DNA of 64,000 nucleotides, taken from the NCBI GenBank assembly GCA_963850415.1, contig CAWKLE010000003.1, positions 62,001-126,000 on the forward strand, in the 5' to 3' direction. This DNA comes from VAXT01 sp963850415. Lineage in GTDB: Bacteria > Actinomycetota > Thermoleophilia > Gaiellales > Gaiellaceae. Positions 42,611 to 50,343 of the stretch are shown one piece after another. The number at the start of each line of letters is the position of its first letter. The stretch's first letter is position 1. The position numbers and the translations under genes are program-made. Under the pieces are notes generated by a model. That model did not search any database. It had not been told where the DNA came from and was given only the letters and a program-made list of their open reading frames with translations.

Positions 42611-43099
42611 ATGAAGGGTCGACTCCCGACCGCCCTTTCCGCAACGGCTCTGCTGATCGCCCTCGCCTCGCTGACGCCCGTCGGCCAGGCCGCGCGCGAC
42701 GCGATCACGCCGAAAGCGCGCTTCGCGCTGAACTCCGACCGCGTCGACGGCATCCACGCGTCGCGCCTGCCCAAGGCCGGCCGCCTGCTCGCGCTCGGGA
42801 CGACGAAGAAGTTCCCGGCATCCGTCTTCTCCGGGCTCAGCGGCCTGGAGCTCGTGACCGCCGTCAGCGCCCAGGACTCCTCGAGCCCGAAGGTCGTCCT
42901 CGTCAACTGTCCCGTCGGCAAGCGAGCCGTGGGAGCCGGTGTGCGAGTGACTGGCGCCGCAGCGAACAGCGGGGACGTCGTGGTCAACGAGTCCTATGCG
43001 AGCTCGGCGACGCAGTGGACGGTGCGCGCGATCGAGAGCACCGCCGTCGGCACCAGCTGGATGCTGAGCGCGCAGGCCGCCTGCGTGGCGGGCACGTGA
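42611..43099 (+). CDS. Exported protein of the KAGRLLALG type
   Basis: 162 residues from ATG 42611 behind GAAAGGAG. Signal peptide (ALSATALLIALASLTPVGQAA), then FALNSDRVDGIHASRLPKAGRLLALGTTKKFPASV and a beta-rich C-terminal domain with two Cys (NCPVGKRAVGAGVRV and AQAACVAGT). The RVDGIHASRLPKAGRL segment is shared with the exported protein at 12556-13236. Function unknown; likely a surface protein. A TAGGCT box about 35 bases upstream may be its -10. Confidence 0.7.
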   Translation: MKGRLPTALSATALLIALASLTPVGQAARDAITPKARFALNSDRVDGIHASRLPKAGRLLALGTTKKFPASVFSGLSGLELVTAVSAQDSSSPKVVLVNCPVGKRAVGAGVRVTGAAANSGDVVVNESYASSATQWTVRAIESTAVGTSWMLSAQAACVAGT

Positions 43100-43139
43100 C
43101 GCCGAGCCGGGCGCCTATGCTCTGACCGAGGCGCTCGAC

Positions 43140-44510
43140 GTGAACACGGCGCTACCCAAGCGGGGTTTGCCCCGCCAGCTCGCAGGTCTGCTCGCATGCG
43201 CCGCCGCGGTTGCGATCGTCACGGCGTCGATCTTCGCGCTCGACTCGTTCGCGCCCGTGCTCAGCCTGGGCGTGCTCTACGTGTTCGCGGTCCTCCCGGT
43301 CGCGGTGCTCTTCGGGCCGGTGTACGCGCTCCTCGTCTCGGTCGCGAGCATGCTCGCGTTCAACTGGTTCTTCCTCGAGCCGACCCACACGTTCCAGCTG
43401 CGGGATGGGGAGAACTGGATCGCGCTCGCCGTCTACCTCGTCACGGCGCTCGTCGTGAGCGCGCTCGCAGCCCGGTCGCGGGCGCGCGAGGCCGAGGCCG
43501 AACGCCGCGCGCTCGAGGCATCGCTGCTGGCCGGAGTCGCAGGCTCGCTCCTCGAGAGCGACCACGTGCAGGATGAGCTCCGCGGGATCTCGGATCGAGT
43601 GGCCGAGGCCCTCGGCGTCGAACGGGCGCGGATCGAGCTCGACTCGGTGCGCCGACCGGAGCCCGGCGAATCGGCGCTGGAGCTCAGCGCGGGGGAACGC
43701 CGCGTCGGCCGCATGTTCGTCGAGTCGGAGCCCGACGCGGAGACCGCGAAGCGCGTCTCGACGTCGCTCGCCTCGCTGCTCGCGGTCGCGCTCGATCGGG
43801 AGCGGCTCGGCCGCCGGGCCGTCGAGGCCGAAGCGCTGCGCCGAAGCGACGCGATCAAGACCGCGATCCTGCGGGCGGTCAGCCACGACCTGCGTTCCCC
43901 GCTAACCGCCATCCGGACGGCGACCGACGGGCTCGAGAGCACCGCGCTCGAGCTGAGCGAATCCGACCGGGCCGACCTGCTCGCCACGATCGACGTGGAG
44001 ACGCGGCGGCTCGACCACCTCGTCGCGAACCTGCTCGACCTGTCGCGGCTCGAGCTCGGAGTCGCAGAGCCCCGGCCCGAGCTGTGGACCGTGGAAAGCC
44101 TCGTCGGCCAGGCGCTGAACGAGCTCGGGGCACGGGCCGAGCGCGTCGACGTCGAGCTCGCCCCGGACCTCCTGCCGATCGAGGTCGACGGCGTCCAGAT
44201 CGAGCGCGTGCTCGTCAACCTGATCGACAACGCGCTCAAGTTCTCACCGGATGCGCCGGTCGAGCTCGTCGGCGAGCAGCTGAACGGCGAAGCGGTCGTC
44301 CGCGTCGTCGACCACGGGCCGGGCCTCAGCGACTCCGAGCTCGAGCGCGTCTTCGAGCCGTTCGAGCAGGGACGCGTCCCGAGTCGTGGGAGCGGTCTCG
44401 GGCTCGCGATCGCCAAGGGCTTCGCGCAGGCGAACGGCGCACGGCTCGAAGCCGAGTCGTCCCGAAACGGCGGGGCGAGCTTCGTCCTCTCGCTCCCGTC
44501 GCAGCGGTGA
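43140..44510 (+). CDS. Histidine kinase of the KdpD C-terminal type (first copy)
   Basis: 456 residues from GTG 43140. Four membrane helices of the DUF4118 type (about residues 12-110, with SLGVLYVFAVLPVAVLFG and AFNWFFLEPTHTFQL), then a GAF-like linker, the dimerisation/phospho-acceptor motif RAVSHDLRSPLTAI, N box NLIDNALKFSPD and G boxes DHGPGLSD and SGLGLAIAKG. This is KdpD from DUF4118 onward; the cytoplasmic KdpD N-terminal and USP domains are missing and are encoded separately at 54683. It senses K+ or turgor-related signals in the family. It overlaps the response regulator by four bases. Confidence 0.9.
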   Translation: MNTALPKRGLPRQLAGLLACAAAVAIVTASIFALDSFAPVLSLGVLYVFAVLPVAVLFGPVYALLVSVASMLAFNWFFLEPTHTFQLRDGENWIALAVYLVTALVVSALAARSRAREAEAERRALEASLLAGVAGSLLESDHVQDELRGISDRVAEALGVERARIELDSVRRPEPGESALELSAGERRVGRMFVESEPDAETAKRVSTSLASLLAVALDRERLGRRAVEAEALRRSDAIKTAILRAVSHDLRSPLTAIRTATDGLESTALELSESDRADLLATIDVETRRLDHLVANLLDLSRLELGVAEPRPELWTVESLVGQALNELGARAERVDVELAPDLLPIEVDGVQIERVLVNLIDNALKFSPDAPVELVGEQLNGEAVVRVVDHGPGLSDSELERVFEPFEQGRVPSRGSGLGLAIAKGFAQANGARLEAESSRNGGASFVLSLPSQR

Positions 44511-45190
44511 GCGCACACATCCTCGTCGTCGACGACGAGCCGCAGATCCTGCACGCGCTCGAGACCACCCTGCGCGGGGCGGGCTACGAGATCGAGACGG
44601 CCGAGAGCGGCGAGGACGCGCTGACGAAGGCAAAGGTGCGTCCACCTGACGGCGTGATCCTCGACCTCGTGCTTCCCGGGATCAGCGGAGTCGACGTCTG
44701 CCGCGAGCTGCGCGGATGGAGCGACGCCGCCGTGCTCGTGGTCTCGGTCGTGGGCGAGGAGGCCGAGAAGGTCGCCGCTCTCGATGCGGGCGCGGACGAC
44801 TACGTGACGAAGCCGTTCGGAATGGACGAGCTGCTCGCCCGCCTTCGCGCGGCGCTGCGCAGGGCCCAGCCCGAGACGCAGCCGGTGCTCGAGGTCGGCG
44901 GCCTCGAGATCGACCTCGAGAGCCGGGCCGTGCGCAACAACGGCTCCCTGTTGCAGCTGACGCCGCACGAGTTCCGCCTGCTCCGGCTGTTCGCACTTAA
45001 CGAGGGCAAGCTGCTCACCCACCGCAAGATCCTGAGCGAGGTCTGGGGCGCCGCGTACCAGACCGAGTCGCACTACCTCCACGTCTACGTCTCGCAGCTG
45101 CGCCGCAAGATCGAGCCGGACCCTGCGCGGCCCCGATACCTGCTCACGGAGACAGGCGTGGGGTACCGATTTGTCGTTCCGAAATCTTGA
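44507..45190 (+). CDS. KdpE-like response regulator (first copy)
   Basis: 227 residues from GTG 44507 (GTGA overlap with the kinase). Receiver domain with VVDDEPQIL, phospho-acceptor in GVILDLVLPGI, Lys in YVTKPFG, then an OmpR-type winged helix (LTPHEFRLLRLFALNEGKLLTHRKIL and YLHVYVSQLRRKIEPD). It is the partner of the kinase at 43140. Its likely targets include the promoter at 45186-45219, which begins inside its own stop codon, and the matching promoter of the kdp operon. Confidence 0.9.
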   Translation: MSAHILVVDDEPQILHALETTLRGAGYEIETAESGEDALTKAKVRPPDGVILDLVLPGISGVDVCRELRGWSDAAVLVVSVVGEEAEKVAALDAGADDYVTKPFGMDELLARLRAALRRAQPETQPVLEVGGLEIDLESRAVRNNGSLLQLTPHEFRLLRLFALNEGKLLTHRKILSEVWGAAYQTESHYLHVYVSQLRRKIEPDPARPRYLLTETGVGYRFVVPKS

Positions 45191-45219
45191 GACCGCACTG
45201 AGGCCGCCCGGCCTAGCGT
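45186..45219 (+). promoter_or_regulatory. Promoter/operator of the KimA-like gene (shared motif)
   Basis: CTTGAG (45186), CTGAGG (45198) and TAGCGT (45214-45219) occur at the same relative positions (0, +12, +28) as in the kdp promoter at 50130-50163. The TGAG steps are 11 bases apart, the pattern of OmpR-family sites. GTG 45226 follows the -10 box by 6 bases, so the mRNA is probably leaderless. Confidence 0.55.
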
Positions 45220-45225
45220 GGGGTC

Positions 45226-47488
45226 GTGAGCACCCGCCCGCTTGCGCTGAAGAGAACTCTGATCGGCCGACCCCGCGCGAGCGGCGAGATGAACGACACG
45301 CTGCTCTCGAAGCGCCTCGCCCTCCCGATCTTCGCCTCCGACCCGCTCTCGTCCGTCGCCTACGCGACCGAGGCGGCACTCGTCGTCCTGATCGGCGCGT
45401 CCGCCGCGGCCGGCCACTACGTCCTGCCGGTGTCGATCGCGATCGCGGCCGTGATGGCGGTCGTCGTCCTGTCGTACGTGCAAACCGTCAACGCGTACCA
45501 GACGAGCGGCGGCGCCTACGTCGTCGCGCGCGAGAACCTCGGAACGATGCCGAGCCTCGTCGCGGCCGCGGCCCTCCTCGTCGACTACATCCTGACCGTC
45601 GCCGTCTCCGTCGCCGCAGGCGTCCTCGCGCTCACGTCCGCCGCTCCCTCGCTCCGCGGGCACGAGGTCACGCTCTGCCTTGCGTTCATCGTCATGCTCA
45701 CGCTCGCCAACCTGCGAGGGGTCCGCGAGTCGGGAGCCCTGTTCGCGCTTCCGACGTACGCGTTCGTCGCGTCGATGTTCCTGCTCGTTGGCACCGGAGT
45801 CGGGAAGTGCGCGACGGGCGAGTGTCCAACCGTGCAGGCGCCGCACCCGATCGCGGCGGGAGCCGGCGCCGTCGGCGTGTTCGTGCTGCTCCAGGCCTTT
45901 GCCTCCGGCGCGGCTGCGCTGACCGGCGTCGAAGCGATCTCGAACGGCGTCAACGCCTTCCGTCCGCCGCCCGGTCGGAACGCGGCCAAAACGCTGCTTG
46001 CGATGGGCGCGATCGCGATCACGCTGTTCATCGGCGTCTCCTACCTCGCGGTGCACATGCACGCGCATCCGAGCTCGAGCGTCTCGGTCGTCTCGGAGAT
46101 CGCGCGGGCGACCTTCCCTGCGGGATCGGTGACCTCGCCCATGTACTACGCCGTGCAGGCGTTCACGTTCGCGATCCTCGTGCTGGCCGCGAACACCTCG
46201 TACCAGGGCTTCCCGCGACTGGCCGCGGTGCTCGCGCGCGACCGCTTCTTCCCGCGCCAGTTCGTGAACCTCGGCGACCGGCTCGTCTACTCGAACGGCA
46301 TCGTCGTCCTGGCCGGGATCGCGTCGCTCCTGATCTGGGCGTTCCACGCGAACGTGATCTCGCTCATCCACCTGTATGTGATCGGCGTCTTCACCGCGTT
46401 CACGATCTCCCAGGCCGGGATGGTCCGCTACTGGCTGCGGAACAAGGAGGGCCACTGGCGGAAGAGCGCGGTCGTCAACGGCTTCGGAGCATTCGCGACC
46501 GGCGTCGTCACCCTGCTCGTGATCCAGGCGAAGTTCACCTCGGGCGCCTGGATGGTCGTGATCGCGATCCCGACGCTGATCGGGCTCTTCCTCGTCGTCA
46601 ACCGGCACTACCGGATCGTCACCCGCCGGCTGAAGGCGGGAACCGCCGCGGTCAAGGCGTCCCCGGAGCCGACGAACAACGTCGTGCTCTACGTCGACGA
46701 GCTCGACCCGGCGACGAGGCTGGCGTCGTGGTACGCGCACGAGATCGCGGGCCAGAGCTACCACCCCGTCTGGGTCGCGAACGGCCACTCGAAAGACGGA
46801 CCCGCGCGGACGCTGGTGGGAGTTCACGGGCGGAGGCACTCGGATCGAGCCGCTGGAGGGTGTCGGACACACGGAGGATGCGGTCCTCGACTACGTGTGG
46901 TCGCTCCCGCGCGGCGAGTCGAACTTCTTGACCGTCGTCGTACCCGAGGCCTTCGAAAAGCCGTCGCTGCTCACGGCAGTGCTCCGCCGGCACACGACGT
47001 TCTCACTGAAGCTGCGCCTCCTCTCGGAGCCGGGCATCGTGATCGCGAACGTGCCGGTGGTCGACGGGAACGGCGCCGACCCGATCCCGAAACGCGCGGT
47101 CGCCCGCGTGCTCGTCTCGGAGGTACACGCCTCGTCACTGCGTGCCGTGAACTACGCGCGCACGCTCAGGCTCGCCGACACGAAGGCCGTCTTCTTCGCG
47201 TTCGACGGCGAGGAGGCCGCCCGGGTCGAGCAGGAGTGGCACCGCGAAGCGATCGGACTGCCGCTCGAGATTCTCGAGGCGCCGTTCCGCGACCTCGGCG
47301 ATCCGCTGCGCGCCTACCTCCGAGAGCTCACGGCCGATCCGGACACGGCCGTCTCGGTCGTCATGCCCGAACTCGTCTTCAACGGCGCCCGGAAGCTGCT
47401 GCACAACCAGCGCGCGCTCTACATCAAGCGGTTACTGCTCTTCGAGCCCCGGGTCTTCCTGTCCAGCGTCCCCTACCACCTGCCATGA
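45226..47488 (+). CDS. KimA-like potassium permease (APC superfamily), one frame break
   Basis: Starts at GTG 45226. The N-terminal 450 residues give about 12 membrane helices with motifs closely like Bacillus KimA: FASDPLSSVAYATEAAL, QTSGGAYVVARENLG, ALTGVEAISNGVNAFRPPPGRNAAKTL, VLAANTSYQGFPRLAAVLARD and YSNGIVVLAG. The cytoplasmic tail ends in KRLLLFEPRVFLSSVPYHLP, as in KimA. The tail is in another frame from about 46813; removing that C gives ARTWWEFTGGGTRIEPLEG and a 753-residue protein. KimA is a K+/H+ symporter that is inhibited by c-di-AMP. Its stop overlaps the USP gene by four bases. Confidence 0.8.
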
Positions 47489-47880
47489 GGATCCTGGTCG
47501 GATTCGACGGGTCCGATGCGTCCAAGCGCGCGCTCGTTCACGCCGCGGAGCTCGTCGGCCGCGGCGGGAACCTCGACGTGATCAACGTCATCGGCTCGCA
47601 ACCGGTCAGCGCCCGCGTCGGCTCGCTCGTCGACGGCGAACGGAAGCGCCAGCAGAAGATCCTCTACGAGGCGCAGGCCCTCCTCGGGGAATGGGACGTG
47701 CGCATGACGCCGCTGAAGGCCGTCGGAGACCCGACGAGCGAGATCCGCGCCGCGGCGGAGGAGAAGGGCGCCCGTGTGATCGTCGTCGGCCACGGAAGCG
47801 GCATCCGGCGCCTGATCGACGGCTCGGTCAGCGCGAGGCTCGTGCGCAAGGCCCCGTGCGACGTTCTCGTCGTGCATTAG
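47485..47880 (+). CDS. Universal stress protein (UspA family)
   Basis: 131 residues from ATG 47485, overlapping the permease stop (ATGA). MRILVGFDGSDASKRAL at the N-terminus and VIVVGHGSGIRRLIDGSVSARLVRKAPCDVLVV at the end, the latter with the G-x2-G-x9-G-S nucleotide-binding motif. Because it is coupled to the KimA-like gene it probably serves potassium transport, for example as a nucleotide-binding regulatory partner. Confidence 0.88.
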   Translation: MRILVGFDGSDASKRALVHAAELVGRGGNLDVINVIGSQPVSARVGSLVDGERKRQQKILYEAQALLGEWDVRMTPLKAVGDPTSEIRAAAEEKGARVIVVGHGSGIRRLIDGSVSARLVRKAPCDVLVVH

Positions 47881-47903
47881 GCGGGCTCAGTCAAGATCGC
47901 GAC

Positions 47904-49259
47904 ATGAACTCGACGAGGGGACCGACGCGCCATGTGGCCGGAGTTCTGGCCAGCGTTGCAGCGGTAGCTCTCGTGACCGGCGCGATCTACGCGCTCGAGA
48001 CGGTCGCGCCCGTCCTCAGCCTCGGCGTGCTCTACCTCTTCGCGGTCCTGCCCGTGGCGTTGGTCTTCGGTCTCGGCTACGCGGTCCCGGTCTCGATCGC
48101 GAGCATGCTCGCCTTCAACTTCTTCTTCCTACCTCCGAGATACACATTCCGCCTGAGCAACTCGCAGAACTGGGTCGCACTCGCCGTCTACCTCTTCACG
48201 GCGATCGTCGTCAGCGGGCTCGCTGCTCGCGCTCGGCAAAGGGCCCGTGAGTCGGCTCTCGTAGCCGAGATCGCGACCTCGCTCGTCGAGCGTCCGGACG
48301 TGCGGAACGAACTTGGACGGATCGCCGAAGACGCTGCGAACGCGCTCCAGGTGGAAACGGCCAGGATCGAGCTCGCCGACGGTCCCGGGACCGGCGAAGA
48401 CGGCTATGCGCTCGAGGCCGGAGGGCGCCGCGTGGGAACGATCTACCTCGAACAGCCGCGGGCCGGGGCCGCCGCGAGCCGCCGACACCTCCTCCCGGCG
48501 CTCGCGTCGCTGCTCGGGATCGCGATCGATCGCGAGCGGCTCGCGGGCGAGGCGCTCGAGGCCGAGGCCCTGCGGCGAAGTGACGCGATGAAGACGGCTG
48601 TCCTACGGGCGGTGAGCCACGACTTGCGTACGCCGCTCATGGCGATCCTCACTTCGGCGAGCGCCCTGTCACGGGACGATCTCGAGCTCGGTCGCGAGGA
48701 CCGGAGCCAGCTGTCCGGGACGATTCTCGCCGAGGCGGAACGGCTCAACCGGCTCGTCGGGAACCTGCTCGACCTCTCCCGGCTGCAGGCCGGTGCCGCC
48801 CAGCCCGCTCCGGATGTGTGGACCGTCGACGACCTCGTCGTCCAGGCACTCGACGAGCTGGGCGACGCCGGAAGACGCGTCGAGGTCGCTCTGCCCGACG
48901 AGTCGCCCGCGGTCCGGGTCGATGCACACCAGATCCAGAGCGTCCTCGTGAACCTGATGGAGAACGCGCTCAAGTACTCGTCGGACACCGTGGGCATGCA
49001 CGTGACCACGACGCCGTCCGAGGTGCTAATCCGGGTCGTCGACCGTGGCGAGGGAGTCCCGCCACGCGATCTCGAACGGATCTTCGAGCCGTTCCAGCGC
49101 GGTTCCAATGGCACCGGCGGCGGGGCCGGACTCGGCCTCGCGATCGCGCGCGGCTTCGCCGAGGCGAATGAGGGCCGCGTCTGGGCCGAATCGCGCCCGG
49201 GGCAGGGAGCCACCTTCGTGCTCGCACTGCCCACGATCGAAGCCGAGGCGACGAAGTGA
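47904..49259 (+). CDS. Histidine kinase of the KdpD C-terminal type (second copy)
   Basis: 451 residues from ATG 47904. Same layout as the copy at 43140: DUF4118 helices (SLGVLYLFAVLPVALVFG, AFNFFFLPPRYTF), GAF-like linker, RAVSHDLRTPLMAI, NLMENALKYSSD and GAGLGLAIARGF. The two copies are clear paralogues. A CAAGAT box ends six bases before the ATG. The GTG of the next regulator overlaps its stop. A single KdpD-type system normally has one kinase, so the second pair points to sub-functionalised control. Confidence 0.9.
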   Translation: MNSTRGPTRHVAGVLASVAAVALVTGAIYALETVAPVLSLGVLYLFAVLPVALVFGLGYAVPVSIASMLAFNFFFLPPRYTFRLSNSQNWVALAVYLFTAIVVSGLAARARQRARESALVAEIATSLVERPDVRNELGRIAEDAANALQVETARIELADGPGTGEDGYALEAGGRRVGTIYLEQPRAGAAASRRHLLPALASLLGIAIDRERLAGEALEAEALRRSDAMKTAVLRAVSHDLRTPLMAILTSASALSRDDLELGREDRSQLSGTILAEAERLNRLVGNLLDLSRLQAGAAQPAPDVWTVDDLVVQALDELGDAGRRVEVALPDESPAVRVDAHQIQSVLVNLMENALKYSSDTVGMHVTTTPSEVLIRVVDRGEGVPPRDLERIFEPFQRGSNGTGGGAGLGLAIARGFAEANEGRVWAESRPGQGATFVLALPTIEAEATK

Positions 49260-49948
49260 GCGGGCCGCGGGTGCTGGTCGTCGACGACGAGCAACAGATC
49301 CTCCGGGCGCTACAGACGAGCCTGCGCGGAGCGGGCTACGAGGTCGACACGGCCGAGACGGCCCAACAAGCGCTCGCCGCAGCCGCGATACGGCCGCCCG
49401 AAGCGGTGGTTCTCGACCTGATCCTCCCGGACGGAACCGGGTCGGACGTCCTGCGCGAGCTGCGCAAGTGGAGCTCGGCGCCGGTGATCGTCCTTTCGGC
49501 CGTGGACGACGAGCAGGAGAAGGTAATGGCCCTGGACGCGGGCGCAGACGATTTCGTGACGAAGCCGGTGGGGATCGACGAGCTCCTCGCCCGGGTCCGA
49601 GCCGTCTTGCGAAGGACGACCCCTTCGGGCAATCCGGTGATCGAGATCGGCGATCTCGTCGTCGACCTCCAGAAGCAGGCGGTCAGCCTCAGCGGCACGC
49701 CGATCCACCTGACGCCGCACGAGTTCGACCTGCTCCGGATCCTCGCGCAAAACGAGGGCAAGCTACTCACCCACCGCATGCTCCTGCGCGAGGTCTGGGG
49801 ACCGGGCTACGACGGAGCCTCGAACCTTCTCCACGTCAACGTCTCTCAGCTGCGGCGCAAGATCGAGCCCGATCGAGCGCGTCCCCGGTACCTGCTAACC
49901 GAGCCGGGCGCCGGCTACCGACTCGTCGATCCGACGACCCGCTCGTAG
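49256..49948 (+). CDS. KdpE-like response regulator (second copy)
   Basis: 230 residues from GTG 49256 (GTGA overlap). Receiver with VVDDEQQIL, VVLDLILPDG and FVTKPVG, and an OmpR-type winged helix (LTPHEFDLLRILAQNEGKLLTHRML, LLHVNVSQLRRKIEPDR). A paralogue of the regulator at 44507, about 60% alike by eye. It lies directly upstream of the kdp operon and probably controls it. Confidence 0.9.
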   Translation: MSGPRVLVVDDEQQILRALQTSLRGAGYEVDTAETAQQALAAAAIRPPEAVVLDLILPDGTGSDVLRELRKWSSAPVIVLSAVDDEQEKVMALDAGADDFVTKPVGIDELLARVRAVLRRTTPSGNPVIEIGDLVVDLQKQAVSLSGTPIHLTPHEFDLLRILAQNEGKLLTHRMLLREVWGPGYDGASNLLHVNVSQLRRKIEPDRARPRYLLTEPGAGYRLVDPTTRS

Positions 49949-50129
49949 GCGAACCGCAGCGTCCGTCGAACAAGCAGACGGCAGAACTTCGGCTGGCTCG
50001 TCGACCACGTCGACTCGTTCGCCGCGTTCGTCATTCTCGGGGTCGGCGGGCTGCTCGTCCCGCTCATCGCGCTCGTCTTCTGGCTCAAGCAAGCCGCCCT
50101 CAGAACTTCCTCAGACTGAAGCGGGAAAC
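49949..50129 (+). other. Region before kdp with a start-less membrane-peptide frame
   Basis: In the same frame as the regulator, right after its stop, lies an open stretch with NFGWLVDHVDSFAAFVIL, then GVGGLLVPLIALVFWLKQ, ending at a TGA near 50119. It has one strong membrane helix but no ATG, GTG or TTG. It could be a small membrane gene with a lost or miscalled start. CTCAG at 50110-50114 may be an extra operator half-site. Confidence 0.3.
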
Positions 50130-50163
50130 CTTTAGACCGCGCTTAGGCGAAGCGGGTTAGCGT
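50130..50163 (+). promoter_or_regulatory. Promoter/operator of the kdp operon (shared motif)
   Basis: CTTTAG (50130), CTTAGG (50142) and TAGCGT (50158-50163) occur at steps 0, +12, +28, exactly as upstream of the KimA-like gene. TTAG units are 11 bases apart. The ATG of the first small gene is 7 bases after the -10 box, so the mRNA is probably leaderless. Confidence 0.55.
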
Positions 50164-50170
50164 CGCGCGT

Positions 50171-50254
50171 ATGTTCGACCTCGCAGCGCTCGGGATCGCC
50201 GCCGCGTGCTTCGCGTTCGCGTTCCTGCTCATTTGGGCCTTCGGGAAGGTCTGA
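50171..50254 (+). CDS. 27-residue membrane peptide at the head of the kdp operon
   Basis: ATG 50171 follows the TAGCGT box by 7 bases. The product MFDLAALGIAAACFAFAFLL then IWAFGKV is one membrane helix. Its TGA overlaps the ATG of kdpF (TGATG). It may be a second KdpF-like stabilising peptide; the conserved arrangement in the operon supports it being real. Confidence 0.55.
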   Translation: MFDLAALGIAAACFAFAFLLIWAFGKV

Positions 50255-50343
50255 TGGCAGCGGGTGACGTGATCGGGCTCGTAATCTCGCTCCTCGTCTT
50301 CGCGTACCTCGTGTACGCCCTGTTCCGGGCGGATCGCTTGTGA
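50254..50343 (+). CDS. kdpF: KdpF small subunit
   Basis: 29 residues from ATG 50254: MAAGDVIGLVISLLVFAYLV then YALFRADRL, the single helix and polar end seen in KdpF. KdpF stabilises the KdpABC complex in the membrane. Its stop overlaps GTG 50340 of kdpA (GTGA). Confidence 0.75.
   Translation: MAAGDVIGLVISLLVFAYLVYALFRADRL

Noticed and set aside
45191..45225. c-di-AMP (ydaO-type) riboswitch before the KimA-like gene
   Set aside because: Only 35 bases separate the genes and the mRNA appears leaderless, so there is no room for the RNA.
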